Of a stretch of DNA of 64,000 bases, positions 13,861 through 27,691 are shown piece by piece. Numbering within the stretch: the stretch's first letter is position 1; each line of letters begins with the position of its first letter. The position numbers and the translations under genes were made by a program. The notes below the pieces were generated by a model. The model was given only the letters and a program-made list of their open reading frames with translations. It was not told where the DNA came from and did not search any database. The stretch lies in NCBI GenBank assembly GCA_023634235.1, contig JAMKCF010000006.1, forward strand, positions 11,561,751 to 11,625,750, read 5' to 3'. The DNA is from Pisaster brevispinus. Its lineage: Eukaryota > Echinodermata > Asteroidea > Forcipulatida > Asteriidae.

Positions 13861-16800
13861 GCGAGGGTCCTGGAAGTTAGGGCTGCCCGACACTCCACTG
13901 ATGTGCATGCCAACATTATCGCCAGTGAGAAAAAGCCGGCACAGAAAGGTCCGAAATAAATTATGTGTTAAGCTTGAAAATAACTCCCGAACTAGGCATG
14001 CTAGAGAAACAAAATTTGTACCTGACTCTGCCTTGAATATCCCTGCATCCGAAAATTTAACTTTTAGGGTCGCGGAGGGCAAGCTTCATACCGAAAATGA
14101 CCAGCAGGTGGGGCTACTCCGAACGCTCCTCTAAAGCATCTCCAATGGGATTTGTGTATACACAGCTGTCAAAGAAACAAAGACAAAGTAAGGACGGTCA
14201 AATCACCCTCAGAATAATACTGGATTTTTACAAGTTTTACACCATTAGAAAGCCCGTCTCAAAGGCTCTTTCTTCCGTGAGTTTATATAAGGTGACAAGT
14301 TTGTAGGCGGGGCGAGCGTCCTGGAAGTAGGGCTGCCCGAAACACCACTGTAGTGCATGCCCACGTCATCGACAGTGAAAAAAGCCGGCACAGAAAAGTC
14401 CGAAATAAATTCTGTGCTAAGCTTGAGAATAACTTCCGGACTAGGCATGCTAGAGAAACAAAATTTGTACCTGACTCTGCCTTGAATATCCCCGCATCCG
14501 AAAAAAAATCTTTTAGCGCTGCGGAAGGAGAGCTTCATATCGGAAATGACCAGCAGGTGGGGCTACTCCGAACCCTCCTCAAAAGCATCTCCAATGGGAT
14601 TTTTGTACACACAGCTGTCAAAGAAACAAAGACAAAATAAGGACGGTCAAATGACCCTCAGAATAAAACTGGATTTTCACAAGTTTTACACCATTAGAAA
14701 GCCCGTCTCAAAGGCTCTCTCTTTCGTGAGTTTCGTTAAGGTGACAATTTTGTAGGCGGGGCGAGCGTCGTGGAAGTAGGGCTGCCCGAAACTCCACTGC
14801 AGTACATGCCCACGTCATCGCCAGTGAGAAAAAGCCGGCACAGAAATGTCCGAAATAAATTCTGTGCTAAGCTTGAGAATAACTCCCGAACTAGGCATGC
14901 TAGAGAGACAACATTTGTACCTGACTCTGCCTTGAATATCCCTGCATCCGAAAATCAAACTTGTGAGGTCGCGGAGGGCAAGCTTCATACCGGAAATGAC
15001 CAGCAGGTGGGGCTACTCCGAACGCTTCTCAAAAGCATCTCCAATGGGATTTTTGTACACACAGCTGTGAAAGAAACAAAGACAAAGTAAGGACGGTCAA
15101 ATGACCCTCAGAACAATACTGGATTTTCACAAGTTTTACACCATTAGAAAGCCCGTCTCAAAGGCTCTCTCTTCCGTGAGTTTATTTAAGGTGACAAATT
15201 TGTAGGCGTGGCGAGGGTCCTGGAAGTTAGGGCTGCCCGACACTCCACTGATGTGCATGCCAACATTATCGCCAGTGAGAAAAAGCCGGCACAGAAAGGT
15301 CCGAAATAAATTATGTGTTAAGCTTGAAAATAACTCCCGAACTAGGCATGCTAGAGAAACAAAATTTGTACCTGACTCTGCCTTGAATATCCCTGCATCC
15401 GAAAATTTAACTTTTAGGGTCGCGGAGGGCAAGCTTCATACCGAAAATGACCAGCAGGTGGGGCTACTCCGAACGCTCCTCTAAAGCATCTCCAATGGGA
15501 TTTGTGTATACACAGCTGTCAAAGAAACAAAGACAAAGTAAGGACGGTCAAATCACCCTCAGAATAATACTGGATTTTTACAAGTTTTACACCATTAGAA
15601 AGCCCGTCTCAAAGGCTCTTTCTTCCGTGAGTTTATATAAGGTGACAAGTTTGTAGGCGGGGCGAGCGTCCTGGAAGTAGGGCTGCCCGAAACACCACTG
15701 TAGTGCATGCCCACGTCATCGACAGTGAAAAAAGCCGGCACAGAAAAGTCCGAAATAAATTCTGTGCTAAGCTTGAGAATAACTTCCGGACTAGGCATGC
15801 TAGAGAAACAAAATTTGTACCTGACTCTGCCTTGAATATCCCCGCATCCGAAAAATTATCTTTTAGCGCTGCGGAAGGAGAGCTTCATATCGGAAATGAC
15901 CAGCAGGTGGGGCTACTCCGAACCCTCCTCAAAAGCATCTCCAATGGGATTTTTGTACACACAGCTGTCAAAGAAACAAAGACAAAATAAGGACGGTCAA
16001 ATGACCCTCAGAATAAAACTGGATTTTCACAAGTTTTACACCATTAGAAAGCCCGTCTCAAAGGCTCTCTCTTTCGTGAGTTTCGTTAAGGTGACAATTT
16101 TGTAGGCGGGGCGAGCGTCGTGGAAGTAGGGCTGCCCGAAACTCCACTGCAGTACATGCCCACGTCATCGCCAGTGAGAAAAAGCCGGCACAGAAATGTC
16201 CGAAATAAATTCTGTGCTAAGCTTGAGAATAACTCCCGAACTAGGCATGCTAGAGAGACAACATTTGTACCTGACTCTGCCTTGAATATCCCTGCATCCG
16301 AAAATCAAACTTGTGAGGTCGCGGAGGGCAAGCTTCATACCGGAAATGACCAGCAGGTGGGGCTACTCCGAACGCTTCTCAAAAGCATCTCCAATGGGAT
16401 TTTTGTACACACAGCTGTGAAAGAAACAAAGACAAAGTAAGGACGGTCAAATGACCCTCAGAACAATACTGGATTTTCACAAGTTTAACACCATTAGAAA
16501 GCCCGTCTCAAAGGCTCTCTCTTCCGTGAGTTTATTTAAGGTGACAAATTTGTAGGCGGGGCGAGGGTCCTGGAAGTTAGGGCTGCCCGACACTCCACTG
16601 ATGTGCATGCCAACATTATCGCCAGTGAGAAAAAGCCGGCACAGAAAGGTCCGAAATAAATTATGTGTTAAGCTTGAAAATAACTCCCGAACTAGGCATA
16701 CTAGAGAAACAAAATTTGTACCTGACTCTGCCTTGAATATCCCTGCATCCGAAAATTTAACTTTTAGGGTCGCGGAGGGCAAGCTTCATACCGAAAATGA

Positions 16801-17055
16801 CCAGCAGGTGGGGCTACTCCGAACGCTCCTCTAAAGCATCTCCAATGGGATTTGTGTATACACAGCTGTCAAAGAAACAAAGACAAAGTAAGGACGGTCA
16901 AATCACCCTCAGAATAATACTGGATTTTTACAAGTTTTACACCATTAGAAAGCCCGTCTCAAAGGCTCTTTCTTCCGTGAGTTTATATAAGGTGACAAGT
17001 TTGTAGGCGGGGCGAGCGTCCTGGAAGTAGGGCTGCCCGAAACACCACTGTAGTG
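13505..17055. repeat. Trimeric higher-order repeat, 1350-bp period (~2.6 copies)
   Basis: Three successive monomers repeat as a block with exactly 1350-bp spacing. Landmarks at 13901, 15251 and 16601 match, as do 14353/15703 and 14807/16157. Copies look almost identical by eye. Visible differences include CCGAAAAAAAATC versus CCGAAAAATTATC (14500 and 15850) and CATGCTAG versus CATACTAG (third copy, 16698). The three monomer types within the unit differ clearly from one another. The near-identity indicates recent amplification by unequal exchange. Collapse or expansion during assembly is possible in such a region. Confidence 0.9.
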
Positions 17056-20000
17056 TATGCCCACGTCATCGCCAGTGAGAAAAAGCCGGCACAGAAATGT
17101 CCGAAATAAATTCTGTGCTAAGCTTGAGAATAACTCCCGAACTAGGCATGCTAGAGAGACAACATTTGTACCTGACTCTGCCATGAATATCCCTGCATCC
17201 GAAAATCAAACTTTTGAGGTCGCGGAGGGCAAGCTTCATACCGGAAATGACCAGCAGGTGGGGCTACTCCGAACGCTCCTCAAAAGCATCTCCAATGGGA
17301 TTTTTGTACACACAGCTGTGAAAGAAACAAAGACAATGTAAGGACCGTCAAATCAGCCCCAGAATAATAATGGATTTTCACAAGTTTTACACCATTAAAA
17401 AGCCCGTCTCAAAGGCTCTCTCTTCCGTGAGTTTATATAAGGTGACAAATTTGTAGGCGGGGCGAGCGTCCTGGAAGTAGCGCTGCCCGAAACTCCACGG
17501 TAGTGCATGCCCACGTTATCGCCAGTGAGAAAAAGCCGGCACAGAAAGGTCCATAATAAATTATGTGCTAAGCTTGAGAATAACTCCCGAACTAGGCATG
17601 CTAGAGAGACAAAGTTTGTATCTGACTCTGCCTTCAATATCCCTGCATCCGAAAATCAACTTTTTAGGGTCGCAGAGGGCAAGCTTCATACCGGAAATGA
17701 CCAGCAGGTGGGGCTACTCCGAACGCTCCTCAAAAGTATCTCCAATGGGATTTTTGTACACACAGCTGTCAAAAAAAAACAAAGACAAAGTAAGGACGGT
17801 CAAAGCACCCTCAGAATAATACTGGATTTTTACAAGTTTTACACCATTAGAAAACCCGTCTCAAAAGCTCTCTCTTCCATGAGTTTCGTTAAGGTGACAA
17901 TTTTGTAGGGGGCGAGCGTCCTGGAAGTAGGGCTGCCCGAAACTCCACTGTAGTACATGCCCACGTCATCGCCAGTGAGAAAAAGCCGGCACAGAAAGCT
18001 CGGAAATAAATTATGTGCTAAGCTTGAGAATAACTCCCGAACTAGGCATGCTAGAGAGACAAAATTTGTACCTGACTCTGCCTTATATATTCCTGCATCC
18101 GAAAATCAAACTTTTAGCGTCGCGGAGGGCAAGCTTCATACCGGAAATGACCAGCAGGTGGGGCTACTCCGAACGCTCCTCAAAAGCTCAAAAGGGATTT
18201 TTGTACACACAGCTGTCAAAGAAACAAAGACATAGTAAGGACGGTAAAATCACCCTCAGAATAATACTGGATTTTCACAAGTTTTACACCATTAGAAAGC
18301 CCGTCTCAAAGGCTCTCTCTTCCGTGAGCTTCGTTAAGGTGACAATTTTGTATAAGGGGCCAGCGTCCTGGAAGTAGGGCTGCCCGAAACTCTACTGTAG
18401 TACATGCCCACTTCATCGCCAGTGAGAAAAAGCCGGCACAGAAAGGTCAGAAATAAATTATGTGCTATGCTTCAGAATAACTCCCGAACTAGGCATTCTA
18501 GAGAGGCAAAATTTGTACCTGACTCTGCCTTGAATATCCCTGCATCCGAAAATCAAACTTTTAGCGTCGTGGAGGGCAAGCTTTATACCGAAAATGACCA
18601 GAAATTGGGGCTACTCCGAACGCTCCTCAAAAGCATCTCCAATGGGATTTTTGTGCACACAGCTGTCAAAGAAACAATGACAAAGTAAGGACGGTCAAAT
18701 CACCCTCAGAATAATACTGGATTTTCACAAGTTTTACACCATTAGAAAGCCCGTCTCAAAGGCTCTCTCTTCCATGAGCTTCGTTAAGGTGACAATTTTG
18801 TAGAAGGGGCGAGCGTCCTGGAAGTAGGGCTGCCCCAAAATCCAGTGTAGTACATGTCCACGTCATCGCCAGTGAGAAAAAGCAGGCACAGAAAGGTCAG
18901 AAATAAATTATGTGCTAAGCTTGAGAATATCTCCCGAACTAGGCATTCTAGAGAGACAAAATTTGTACCTGACTCTGCCTTCAATATCCCTGCATCCGAA
19001 AATCAAACTTTCAGCGTCGCGGAGGGCAAGCTTTATACCGGAAATGATCAGCAGGTGGGGCTACTCCGAACGCTCCTCAAAAGCTCAAAAGGGATTTTTG
19101 TACACACAGCTGTCAAAAAAAACTAAGACAAAGTAAGGACGGTCAAATCACACTCAGAATAATACTGGATTTTCACAAGTTTTACACCACTAGAAAACCC
19201 GTCTCAAAGGCTCTCTCTTCCGTGAGTTTCGTTAAGGTGACAAGTTTGTAGGTGGGTCGAGCGTCCTGGAAGTAGGGCTGCCCGAAACTACACTGTAGTA
19301 CATGCCAACGTCATCGCAAGTGAGAAAAAGCCGGCACAGAAAGGTCCGAAATAAATTCTGTGCTAAGCTTGAGAATAACTCCCGAACTAGGCATGCTAGA
19401 GAGACAAAATTTGTACCTGACTCTGCCTTATATATTCCTGCATCCGAAAATCAAACTTTTCGCGTCGCGGAAGGCAAGCTTCATACCAGAAATGACCAGC
19501 AGGTGGGGCTACTCCAAACGCTCCCCAAAAGCATCTCCAATGGGATTTTTGTACACACAGCTGTCAAAGAAACAAAGACAAAGTAAGGACGGTCGAATCA
19601 CCCTCGAATAATATTGGATTTTCACAAGTTTTACACCATTAAAAAGCCCGTCTCAAAGGCTCTCTCTTACATGAGCTTCGTTCAGGTGACAATTTTGTAG
19701 AAGGGGCGAGCGTCCTGGAAGTAGGGCTGCCCGAAATTCCATTGTAGTACATGTCCACGTCATCGCCAGTGAGAAAAAGCAGGCACAGAAAGGTCCGGAA
19801 TAAATTCTGTGCTAAGCTTGAGAATAACTCCCGAACTAGGCATGCTAGAGAGACAAAATTTGTACCTGACTCTGCCTTGAATATCCCTGCATCCAAAAAG
19901 CAAAATTTTTAGCGTCGCGGAGGGCAAGCTTCATACCGGAAATGACCAGCAGGTGGGGCTACACCGAATGCTCCTCAAAAGCATCTCCAATGGGATTTTT

Positions 20001-21120
20001 GTACACACAGCTGTCGAAGAAACAAAGACAAAGTAAGGACGGTCAAATCACCCTCAGAATAATACTGGATTTTCACAAGTTTTACACCATTAGAAAGCCC
20101 GTGTCAAAGGCTCTCTCTTCCGTGAGTTTCGTTAAGGTGACAATTGTGTAGGCGGGGTGAGCGTCCTGGAAGTAGGGCTGCCCGAAACTCCACTATAGTA
20201 CATGCCCACGTCATCGCAAGTGAGAAAGAGCCGGCACAGAAAGGTCCGGAATAAATTCTGTGCTAAGCTTGAAAATAACTCCCGAAGTAGGCATGCTAGA
20301 GAGAAAAAAATTTGTACCTGACTCTGCCTTGAATATCCCTGCATCCAAAAAGCAAAATTTTTAGCGTCGCGGAGGGCAAGCTTCATACCGGAAATGACCA
20401 GCAGGTGGGGCTACTCCGAATGCTCCTCAAAAGCATCTCCAATGGGATTTTTGTACACACAGCTGTTGAAGAAACAAAGACAAAGTAAGGATGGTCAAAT
20501 CACCCTCAGAATAATACTGGATTTTCACAAGTTTTACACCATTAGAAAGCCCGTGTCAAAGGCTCTCTCTTCCGTGAGTTTCTTTAAGGTGACAATTGTG
20601 TAGGCGGGGCGAGCGTCCTGGAAGTAGGGCAACCCGAAACTCCATAGTACATGCCCACGTCATCGCCAGTGAGAAAAAGCCGGCACAGAAAGGTCCGAAA
20701 TAAATTCTGTGCTAAGCTTGACAATAACTCCCGAACTAGGCATGCTAGAGAAACAAAATTTGTACCTGACTCTGCCTTGAATATCCCTGCATCCGAAAAT
20801 CAAACTTTTAGCGTCGCAGAGGGCAAGCTTCATACCGGAAATGATTAGCAGGTGGGGCTTCTCCGAACGCTCCTCAAAAGCATCTCCAATGGGATTTTTG
20901 TACACACAGCTGTCAAAGAAACAAAGACAAAGTAAAGACGGTCAAATCACCCTCAGAATAATACTGGATTCTCACAAGTTTTACACCATTAAAAAACCCG
21001 TCTCAAAGGCTCTCTCTTCCGTGAGTTTTGTTAAGGTGACAATTTTGTAGGCGGGGCGAGCATCCTGGAAGTAGGGCTGCCCGAAACTGCACTTTAGTAC
21101 ATGCCCATGTCATCGCCATT

Positions 21121-21247
21121 GAGAAAAAGCCGGCACAGAAAGGTCCGAAATAAATTATGTGCTAAGCTTGAGTTTTGTTACGGTGACCATTTTGTAGGCG
21201 GGGCGAGCGTCCTGGAAGTAGGGCTGCCCGAAACTCCACTGTAGCAC
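21121..21247. repeat. Fused satellite monomer (internal ~300-bp deletion), copy 1
   Basis: The monomer runs normally to GCTAAGCTTGAG and then continues as TTTTGTTACGGTGACC, skipping the second HindIII site, the CAGCTG region and the A-rich tract. Both parental sites contain TGAG (CTTGAGAATAAC and CCGTGAGTTT), so the junction has a 4-bp microhomology at 21169-21172. The same junction is at 23112-23115 in the next HOR copy. Confidence 0.85.
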
Positions 21248-23063
21248 ATGCCCACGTCATCGCCAGTGAGAAAAAGCCGGTACAGAAAGGTCCGAATCAA
21301 ATTCTGTGCTAAGCTTAAGAATAACTCCCGAACTAGGCATGCTAGAGAGAAAAAATGTGTACCAGACTCTGCCTTGAATATCCCTGCATCCGAAAATCAA
21401 ACTTTTTGCGTCGCGGAGGGCAAGCTTTATACCGGAAATGACCAGCAGGTGGGGCTACTCCGAACGCTCCTCAAAAGCATCTCCAATGGGATTTTTGTAT
21501 ACACAGCTGTCGAAGAAACAAAGACAAAGTAAGGATGGTCAAATCACCCTCAGAATAATACTGGATTTTCACAAGTTTTACACCATTAGAAAGCCCGTCT
21601 CAAAGGCTCTCTCTTCCGTGAGTTTCGTTAAGGTGACAATTTTGTAGGCGGGCGAGCGTCCTGGAAGTAGGGCTGCCCGAAACTCTAATGTAGTACATGC
21701 CCACGTCATCGCCAGTGAGAAAAAGCCGGCACAGAAAGGTCCGAAATAAATTATCTGCTAAGCTTGAGAATAACTCCCGAACTAGGCATGCTAGAGAGAC
21801 AAAATTTGTACCAGACTCTGCCTTGAATATCCCTGCATCCGAAAATCAAACTTTTAGCGTCGCGGACGGCAAGCTTCATACCGGAAATGACCAGCAGGTG
21901 GGGCTACTCCGAACCCTTCTCAATCATTTTCAATGGGATTCTTGTACACACAGCTGTCAAAGAAACAAAGACAAACTGTAGGACGGTCAAATCACCCTCA
22001 GAATAATTCTGGATTTTCACAAGTTTTACACCATTAGAAAGCCCGTCTCAAAGGTTCTCTCTTCCGTCAGTTTCGTTAAGGTGACAATTTTGTAGAAGGG
22101 GCGAGCGTCCTGGAAGTAGGGCTGCCCGAAACTCCACTGTAGTACATGCCCACGTCATCGCCAGTGAGAAAAAGCCGGCACAGAAAGGTCCGAAATAAAT
22201 TATGTGATAAGCTTGATAATAACTCCCGAACTAGGCATGCTAGAGAGACAAAATTTGTTCTTGACTCTGCCTTGAATATCCCTGCATCCAAAAAGCAAAA
22301 TTTTTAGCGTCGCGGAGGGCAAGCTTCATACCGGAAATGACCAGCAGGTGGGGCTACTCCGAATGCTCCTCAAAAGCATCTCCAATGGGATTTTTGTACA
22401 CACAGCTGTCGAAGAAACAAAGACAAAGTAAGGACGGTCAAATCACCCTCAGAATAATACTGGATTTTCACAAGTTTTACACCATTAGAAAGCCCGTGTC
22501 AAAGGCTCTCTCTTCCGTGAGTTTCGTTAAGGTGACAATTGTGTAGGCGGGGCAAGCGTCCTGGAAGTAGGGCAACCCGAAACTCCATAGTACATGACCA
22601 CGTCATCGCCAGTGAGAAAAAGCTGGCACGGAAAGGTCCGAAATAAATTCTGTGCTAAGCTTGAGAATAACTCCCGAACTAGGCATGCTAGAGAAACAAA
22701 ATTTGTACCTGACTCTGCCTTGAATATCCCTGCATCCGAAAATCAAACTTTTCGCGTCGCAGAGGGCAAGCTTCATACCGGAAATGATTAGCAGGTGGGG
22801 CTTCTCCGAACGCTTCTCAAAAGCATCTCCAATGGGATTTTTGTACACACAGCTGTCAAAGAAACAAAGACAAAGTAAAGACGGTCAAATCACCCTCAGA
22901 ATAATACTGGATTCTCACAAGTTTTACACCATTAAAAAACCCGTCTCAAAGGCTCTCTCTTCCGTGAGTTTTGTTAAGGTGACAATTTTGTAGGCGGGGC
23001 GAGCATCCTAGAAGTAGGGCTGCCCGAAACTGCACTTTAGTAAATGCCCACGTCATCGCAATT

Positions 23064-23190
23064 GAGAAAAAGCCGGCACAGAAAGGTCCGAAATAAATTA
23101 TGTGCTAAGCTTGAGTTTTGTTAAGGTGACCATTTTGTAGGCGGGGCGAGCGTCCTGGAAGTAGGGCTGCCCGAAACTCCACTGTAGCAC
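23064..23190. repeat. Fused satellite monomer (internal ~300-bp deletion), copy 2
   Basis: This monomer has the same TGAG junction as the one at 21169-21172, exactly 1943 bp downstream. The deletion therefore arose once and was then copied with the HOR unit. Small differences (TTAAGG here, TTACGG in the first copy) show the copies have diverged slightly. Confidence 0.85.
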
Positions 23191-26100
23191 ATGCCCACGT
23201 CATCGCCAGTGAGAAAAAGCCGGTACAGAAAGGTCCGAATCAAATTCTGTGCTAAGCTTAAGAATAACTACGGAACTAGGCATGCTAGAGAGAAAAAATG
23301 TGTACCAGACTCTGCCTTGAATATCCCTGCATCCGAAAATCAAACTTTTAGCGTCGCGGAGGGCAAGCTTTATACCGGAAATGACCAGCAGGTGGGGCTA
23401 ATCCGAACGCTCCTCAAAAGCATCTCCATGGGATTTTTGTATACACAGCTGTCGAAGAAACAAAGACAAAGTAAGGACGGTCAAATCACCCTCAGAATAA
23501 CACTGGCTTTTCACAAGTTTTACGCCATTAGAAAGCCCGTCTCAAAGGCTCTCTCTTCCGTGAGTTTCGTTAAGGTGACAATTTTGTAGGCGGGGCGAGC
23601 GTCCTGGAAGTAGGGCTGCCTCAAACTCCACTGTAGTACAGGCCCACGTCATCACAAGTGAGAAAAAGCCGGCACAGAAAGGTCAGAAATAAATTATGTG
23701 CTAAGCTTGAGAATAACTCCCGAACTAGGCATGCTAGAGAGACAAAATTTGTACCTGGCTCTGCCTTGAATATCCCTGCATCCGAAAATTAAACTTTTAG
23801 TGTCGCGGAGGGCAAGCTTCATACCGGAAATGATCAGCTGGTGGGGCTACTCCGAACCCTTCTCAATCATTTTCAATGGGATTCTTGTACACACAGCTGT
23901 CAAAGAAACAAAGACAAACTGTAGGACGGTCAAATCACCCTCAGAATAATATTGGATTTTCACAAGTTTTACACCATTAGAAAGCCCGTCTCAAAGGCTC
24001 TCTCTTCCGTGAGTTTTGTTAAGGTGACAATTTTGTAGGCGGGGCGAGCGTCCTGGAAGTAGGGCTGCTCGTAACTCCACTGTAGTCAAGGCCCACGTCA
24101 TCACCAGTGAGAAAAAGCCTGCACAGAAAGGTCCGAAATAAATTCTGTGCTAAGCTTGAGAATAACTCCCGAACTAGGCATGCTAGAGAGACAAAATTTG
24201 TACCTGACTCTGCCTTGAATATCCCTGAATCCGAAAATTAAAATTTTAGCTTCGCGTACGGCAAGCTTCGTACCGGAAATGACCAGCTGGTGGGGCTACT
24301 CCGAGCGCTCCTCAATCATCTCCTATGGGATTTTTGTACACACAGCTGTCAAAGAAACAAAGACAAAGTAAGAACGGTCAAATCACTCTCAGAATAATAC
24401 TGGATTTTCACAAGTTTTACACCATTAAAAAAACCTCTCTCACAGGCTCTTTCTTCCGTGAGTTTCGTTAAAGTGACAATTTTGTAGGCGGGGCGAGCGT
24501 CCTTGAAGTAGGGCTGCCCGAAATTCCACTGTAGTACATGCCCAGGTCTTCGCCAGTGAGAAAAAGCCGGCACATAAAGGTCCGAAATAAATTCTGTGCT
24601 AAGCTTGAGAATAACTCCCGAATTAGGCATGCTAGAGAGACAGAATTTGTACCTGACTCTGCCTTGAATATCCCTGCATCAGAAAATCAAACTTTTAGCG
24701 TCGCGGACGGCAAGCTTCATACCGGAAATGAGGAGCTGGTGGGGCTACTCCGAACGCACCTCAAAAGTATCTCAAATGGGATTTTTGTACACACAGCTGT
24801 CAAAGAAACAAAGACAAAGTAAGGACGGTCAAATCACTCTCAGAATAATACTGGATTTTCACAAGTTTTACACCATTAAAAAGCCCCTCTCACAAGCTCT
24901 CTCTTCCGTGAGTTTCGTTAAGGTGACAATTTTGTAGGTTGGGCAAAAATCGTCCTGGAAGTAGGGCTGCCAGAAACTCCACTGTAGTACATGCCCACGT
25001 CAACGCCAGTGAGAAAAAGCCGGCACAGAAAGGTCCGAAATAAATTTTGTGCTAAGCTTGAGAATAACTCCCGAATTAGGCAAGTTAGAGAGACAAAATT
25101 TGTACCTGACTCTGGCTTAAATATCCCTGCATCCGAAAATCGAATTTTAAGCGTCGCGGAGGGCAAGCTTCATACCGGAAACGACCAGCAGGTGGGGCTA
25201 CTCCAAACGCTCCTCAAAATCCTCTCCAATTGGATTGTTGTACACACAGCTGTCAAAGAAACAAAGACAAAGTAAGGACGGTCAAATCACCCTCAGAATA
25301 ATACTAGATTTTCACAAGTTTTACACCATTAGAAAGCCCGTCTCAAAGGCTCTCTCTTCCGTGAGTTTCGTTAAGGTGACAATTTTGTAGGCGGGGCTAG
25401 CGTCCTGGAAGTAGGGCTGCCCGAAACTCCACTGTAGTACATGCACACGTCATTGCAAGTGAGAAAAAGCCGGCACAGAAATGTGCGAAATAAATTATGT
25501 GCTAAGCTTGAGAATAACTCCCGAACTAGGCATGCTAGAGAGACAAAATTTGTACCTGACTCTGCCTTGAATATCCCTGCATCCGTAAATCAAATTTTTA
25601 GCGTCGCGGGGGGCAAGCTTCATATTGGAAATGACCAGCAGGTGGGGCTACTCCGAACGCTCCTCAAAAGCATCTCCAATGGGATTTCTGTACACACAGC
25701 TGCCTAAGAAACAAAGACAAAGTAAGGACGGTCAAATTACCCTCAGAATAATACTGGATTTTCACAAGTTTTACACCATTAGAAAGCCCGTCTCAAAGGC
25801 TCTCTCTTCCGTGAGTTTTATTAAGGTGACTTATTTGTAGGCGGGGCTAGCGTCCTGGAAGTAGGGCTGCCCGAAACTCCACTGTAGTACATGCCCACGT
25901 CATCGCCAGTGAGAAAAAAGCCGGCACAGAAAGGTCCGAAATAAAGTCTGTGCTAAGCTTGAGAATAACTCCCGAATTAGGCATGTTAGAGAAACAAAAT
26001 TTGTACCTGACTCTGCCTTAAATATCCCTGCATCCGAAAATCAAATTTTAAGCGTCGCGGAGGGCAAGCTTCATACCGGAAACGACCATCAGGTGGGGCT

Positions 26101-27691
26101 ACTCCAAACGCTCCTCAAAATCCTCTCCAATTGGATTGTTGTACACACAGCTGTCAAAGAAACAAAGACAAAGTAAGGACGGACAAATCACCCTCAGAAT
26201 AATACTGGATTTTCGCACGTATTACACCATTAGAAAGCCCGTCTCAAGGGCTCTCTCTTCCGTGAGTTTCGTTAAGGTGACAAATTTGTAGGCGGGGCGA
26301 GCGTGCTGGAAGTAGGGCTGCGCGAAACTGGACTGAAGTACATGTCCACGTCATCGCCAGTGAGAAAAAGCCGGCACAGAAATGTGCGAAATAAATTATG
26401 TGCTAAGCTTGAGAATTACTCCCGAACTAGGCATGCTAGAGAGACAAAATTTGTACCTGACTCTGTCTTGAATATCCCTGCATCCGAAAATCAAACTTTT
26501 AGCGTCGCGGGGGGCAAGCTTCATATCGGAAATGACCAGCAGGTGGGGCTACTCCGAACGCTCCTCAAAAGCATCTCCAATTGGATTTCTGTACACACAG
26601 CTGCCTAAGAAACAAAGACAAAGTAAGGACGCTCAAATTACCCTAGAATAATACTGGATTTTCACAAGTTTTACACCATTAGAAAGCCCTTCTCAAAGGC
26701 TCTCTCTTCCGTGAGCTTCGTTAAGGTGACAATTTTGTAGAAGGGGCGAGCGTCCTGGAAGTAGGGCTGCCCGAAACTCCACTGTAGTACTTGAACACGT
26801 CATCGCCAGTGAGAAAAAGCCGGCACAGAAAGGTCAGAAATAAATTCTGTGCTAAGCTTGAGAATAACTTCCGAACTAGGCATTCTAGAGAGAAAAAATT
26901 TGTACCTGACTCTGCCTTGAATATCCCTGCATCCGAAAATCAAACTTTTAGCGTCGCGGAGGGCAAGCTTTATACCGGAAATGACCAGAAGGTGGGGCTA
27001 CTCCGAACGCTCCTCAAAAGCATCTCCAATGGGATTGTTGTACTCACAGCTGTCAAAGAAACAAAGACAAAGTAAGGACGGTCAAATCACCCTCTGAATA
27101 ATACTGGATTTTCAAAAGTTTTGCACCATTGGAAAGCCCGTCTCAAAGGCTATTTCTTCCGTGAGTTTCGTTAAGGTGAGCATTTTGTAGGCGGGGCGAG
27201 CGTCCTGGAAGTAGGGCTGCCCGAAACTCCACTGTAGCACATGCCCACGTCATCGCCAGTGAGAAAAAGCCGGCACAGAAAGGTCCGAAATAAATTCTGT
27301 GCTAAGCTTAAGAATAACTACGGAACTAGGCCGGCTAGAGAGAAAAAATGTGTACCTGACTCTGCCTTGAATATCCCTGCATCCGAAAATCAAACTTTTA
27401 GCGTCGCGGAGGGCAAGCTTCATACCGGAAATGACCAGCAGGTGGGGCTACCCCGAACGCTCCTCAAAAGCATCTCCAATAGAATTTTTGTACGCACAGC
27501 TGTAAAAGCAACAAAGACAAAGTAAGGACGGTCAAATCACCCTCAGAATAATACTGGATTTTCACAAGTTTTAAACCATTAGAAAGCCCGTCTCAAAGGC
27601 TATTTCTTCCGTGAGTTTCGTTAAGGTGACAATTTTGTAGGCGGGGCGAGCGTTCTAAAAGTTAGGGCTGCCCGAAACTCCACTGTAGTAC

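Larger units (their letters stand above)
20342..24060. repeat. 1943-bp higher-order repeat with a fused, shortened monomer (~1.9 copies)
   Basis: Landmarks repeat with a spacing of 1943 bp: 20394/22337, 20660/22603, 20841/22784 and 21248/23191. Since 1943 is not a multiple of 450, the unit must contain a defective monomer. It is visible at 21169-21172 and 23112-23115, where the sequence jumps from the first HindIII region (GCTAAGCTTGAG) directly into TTTTGTTA, which normally lies about 300 bp further on. The unit is therefore five monomers minus roughly 300 bp. A second shared marker, a TTCTCAATCATTTTCAATGG variant, occurs in both copies (about 21916 and 23859). Confidence 0.88.
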
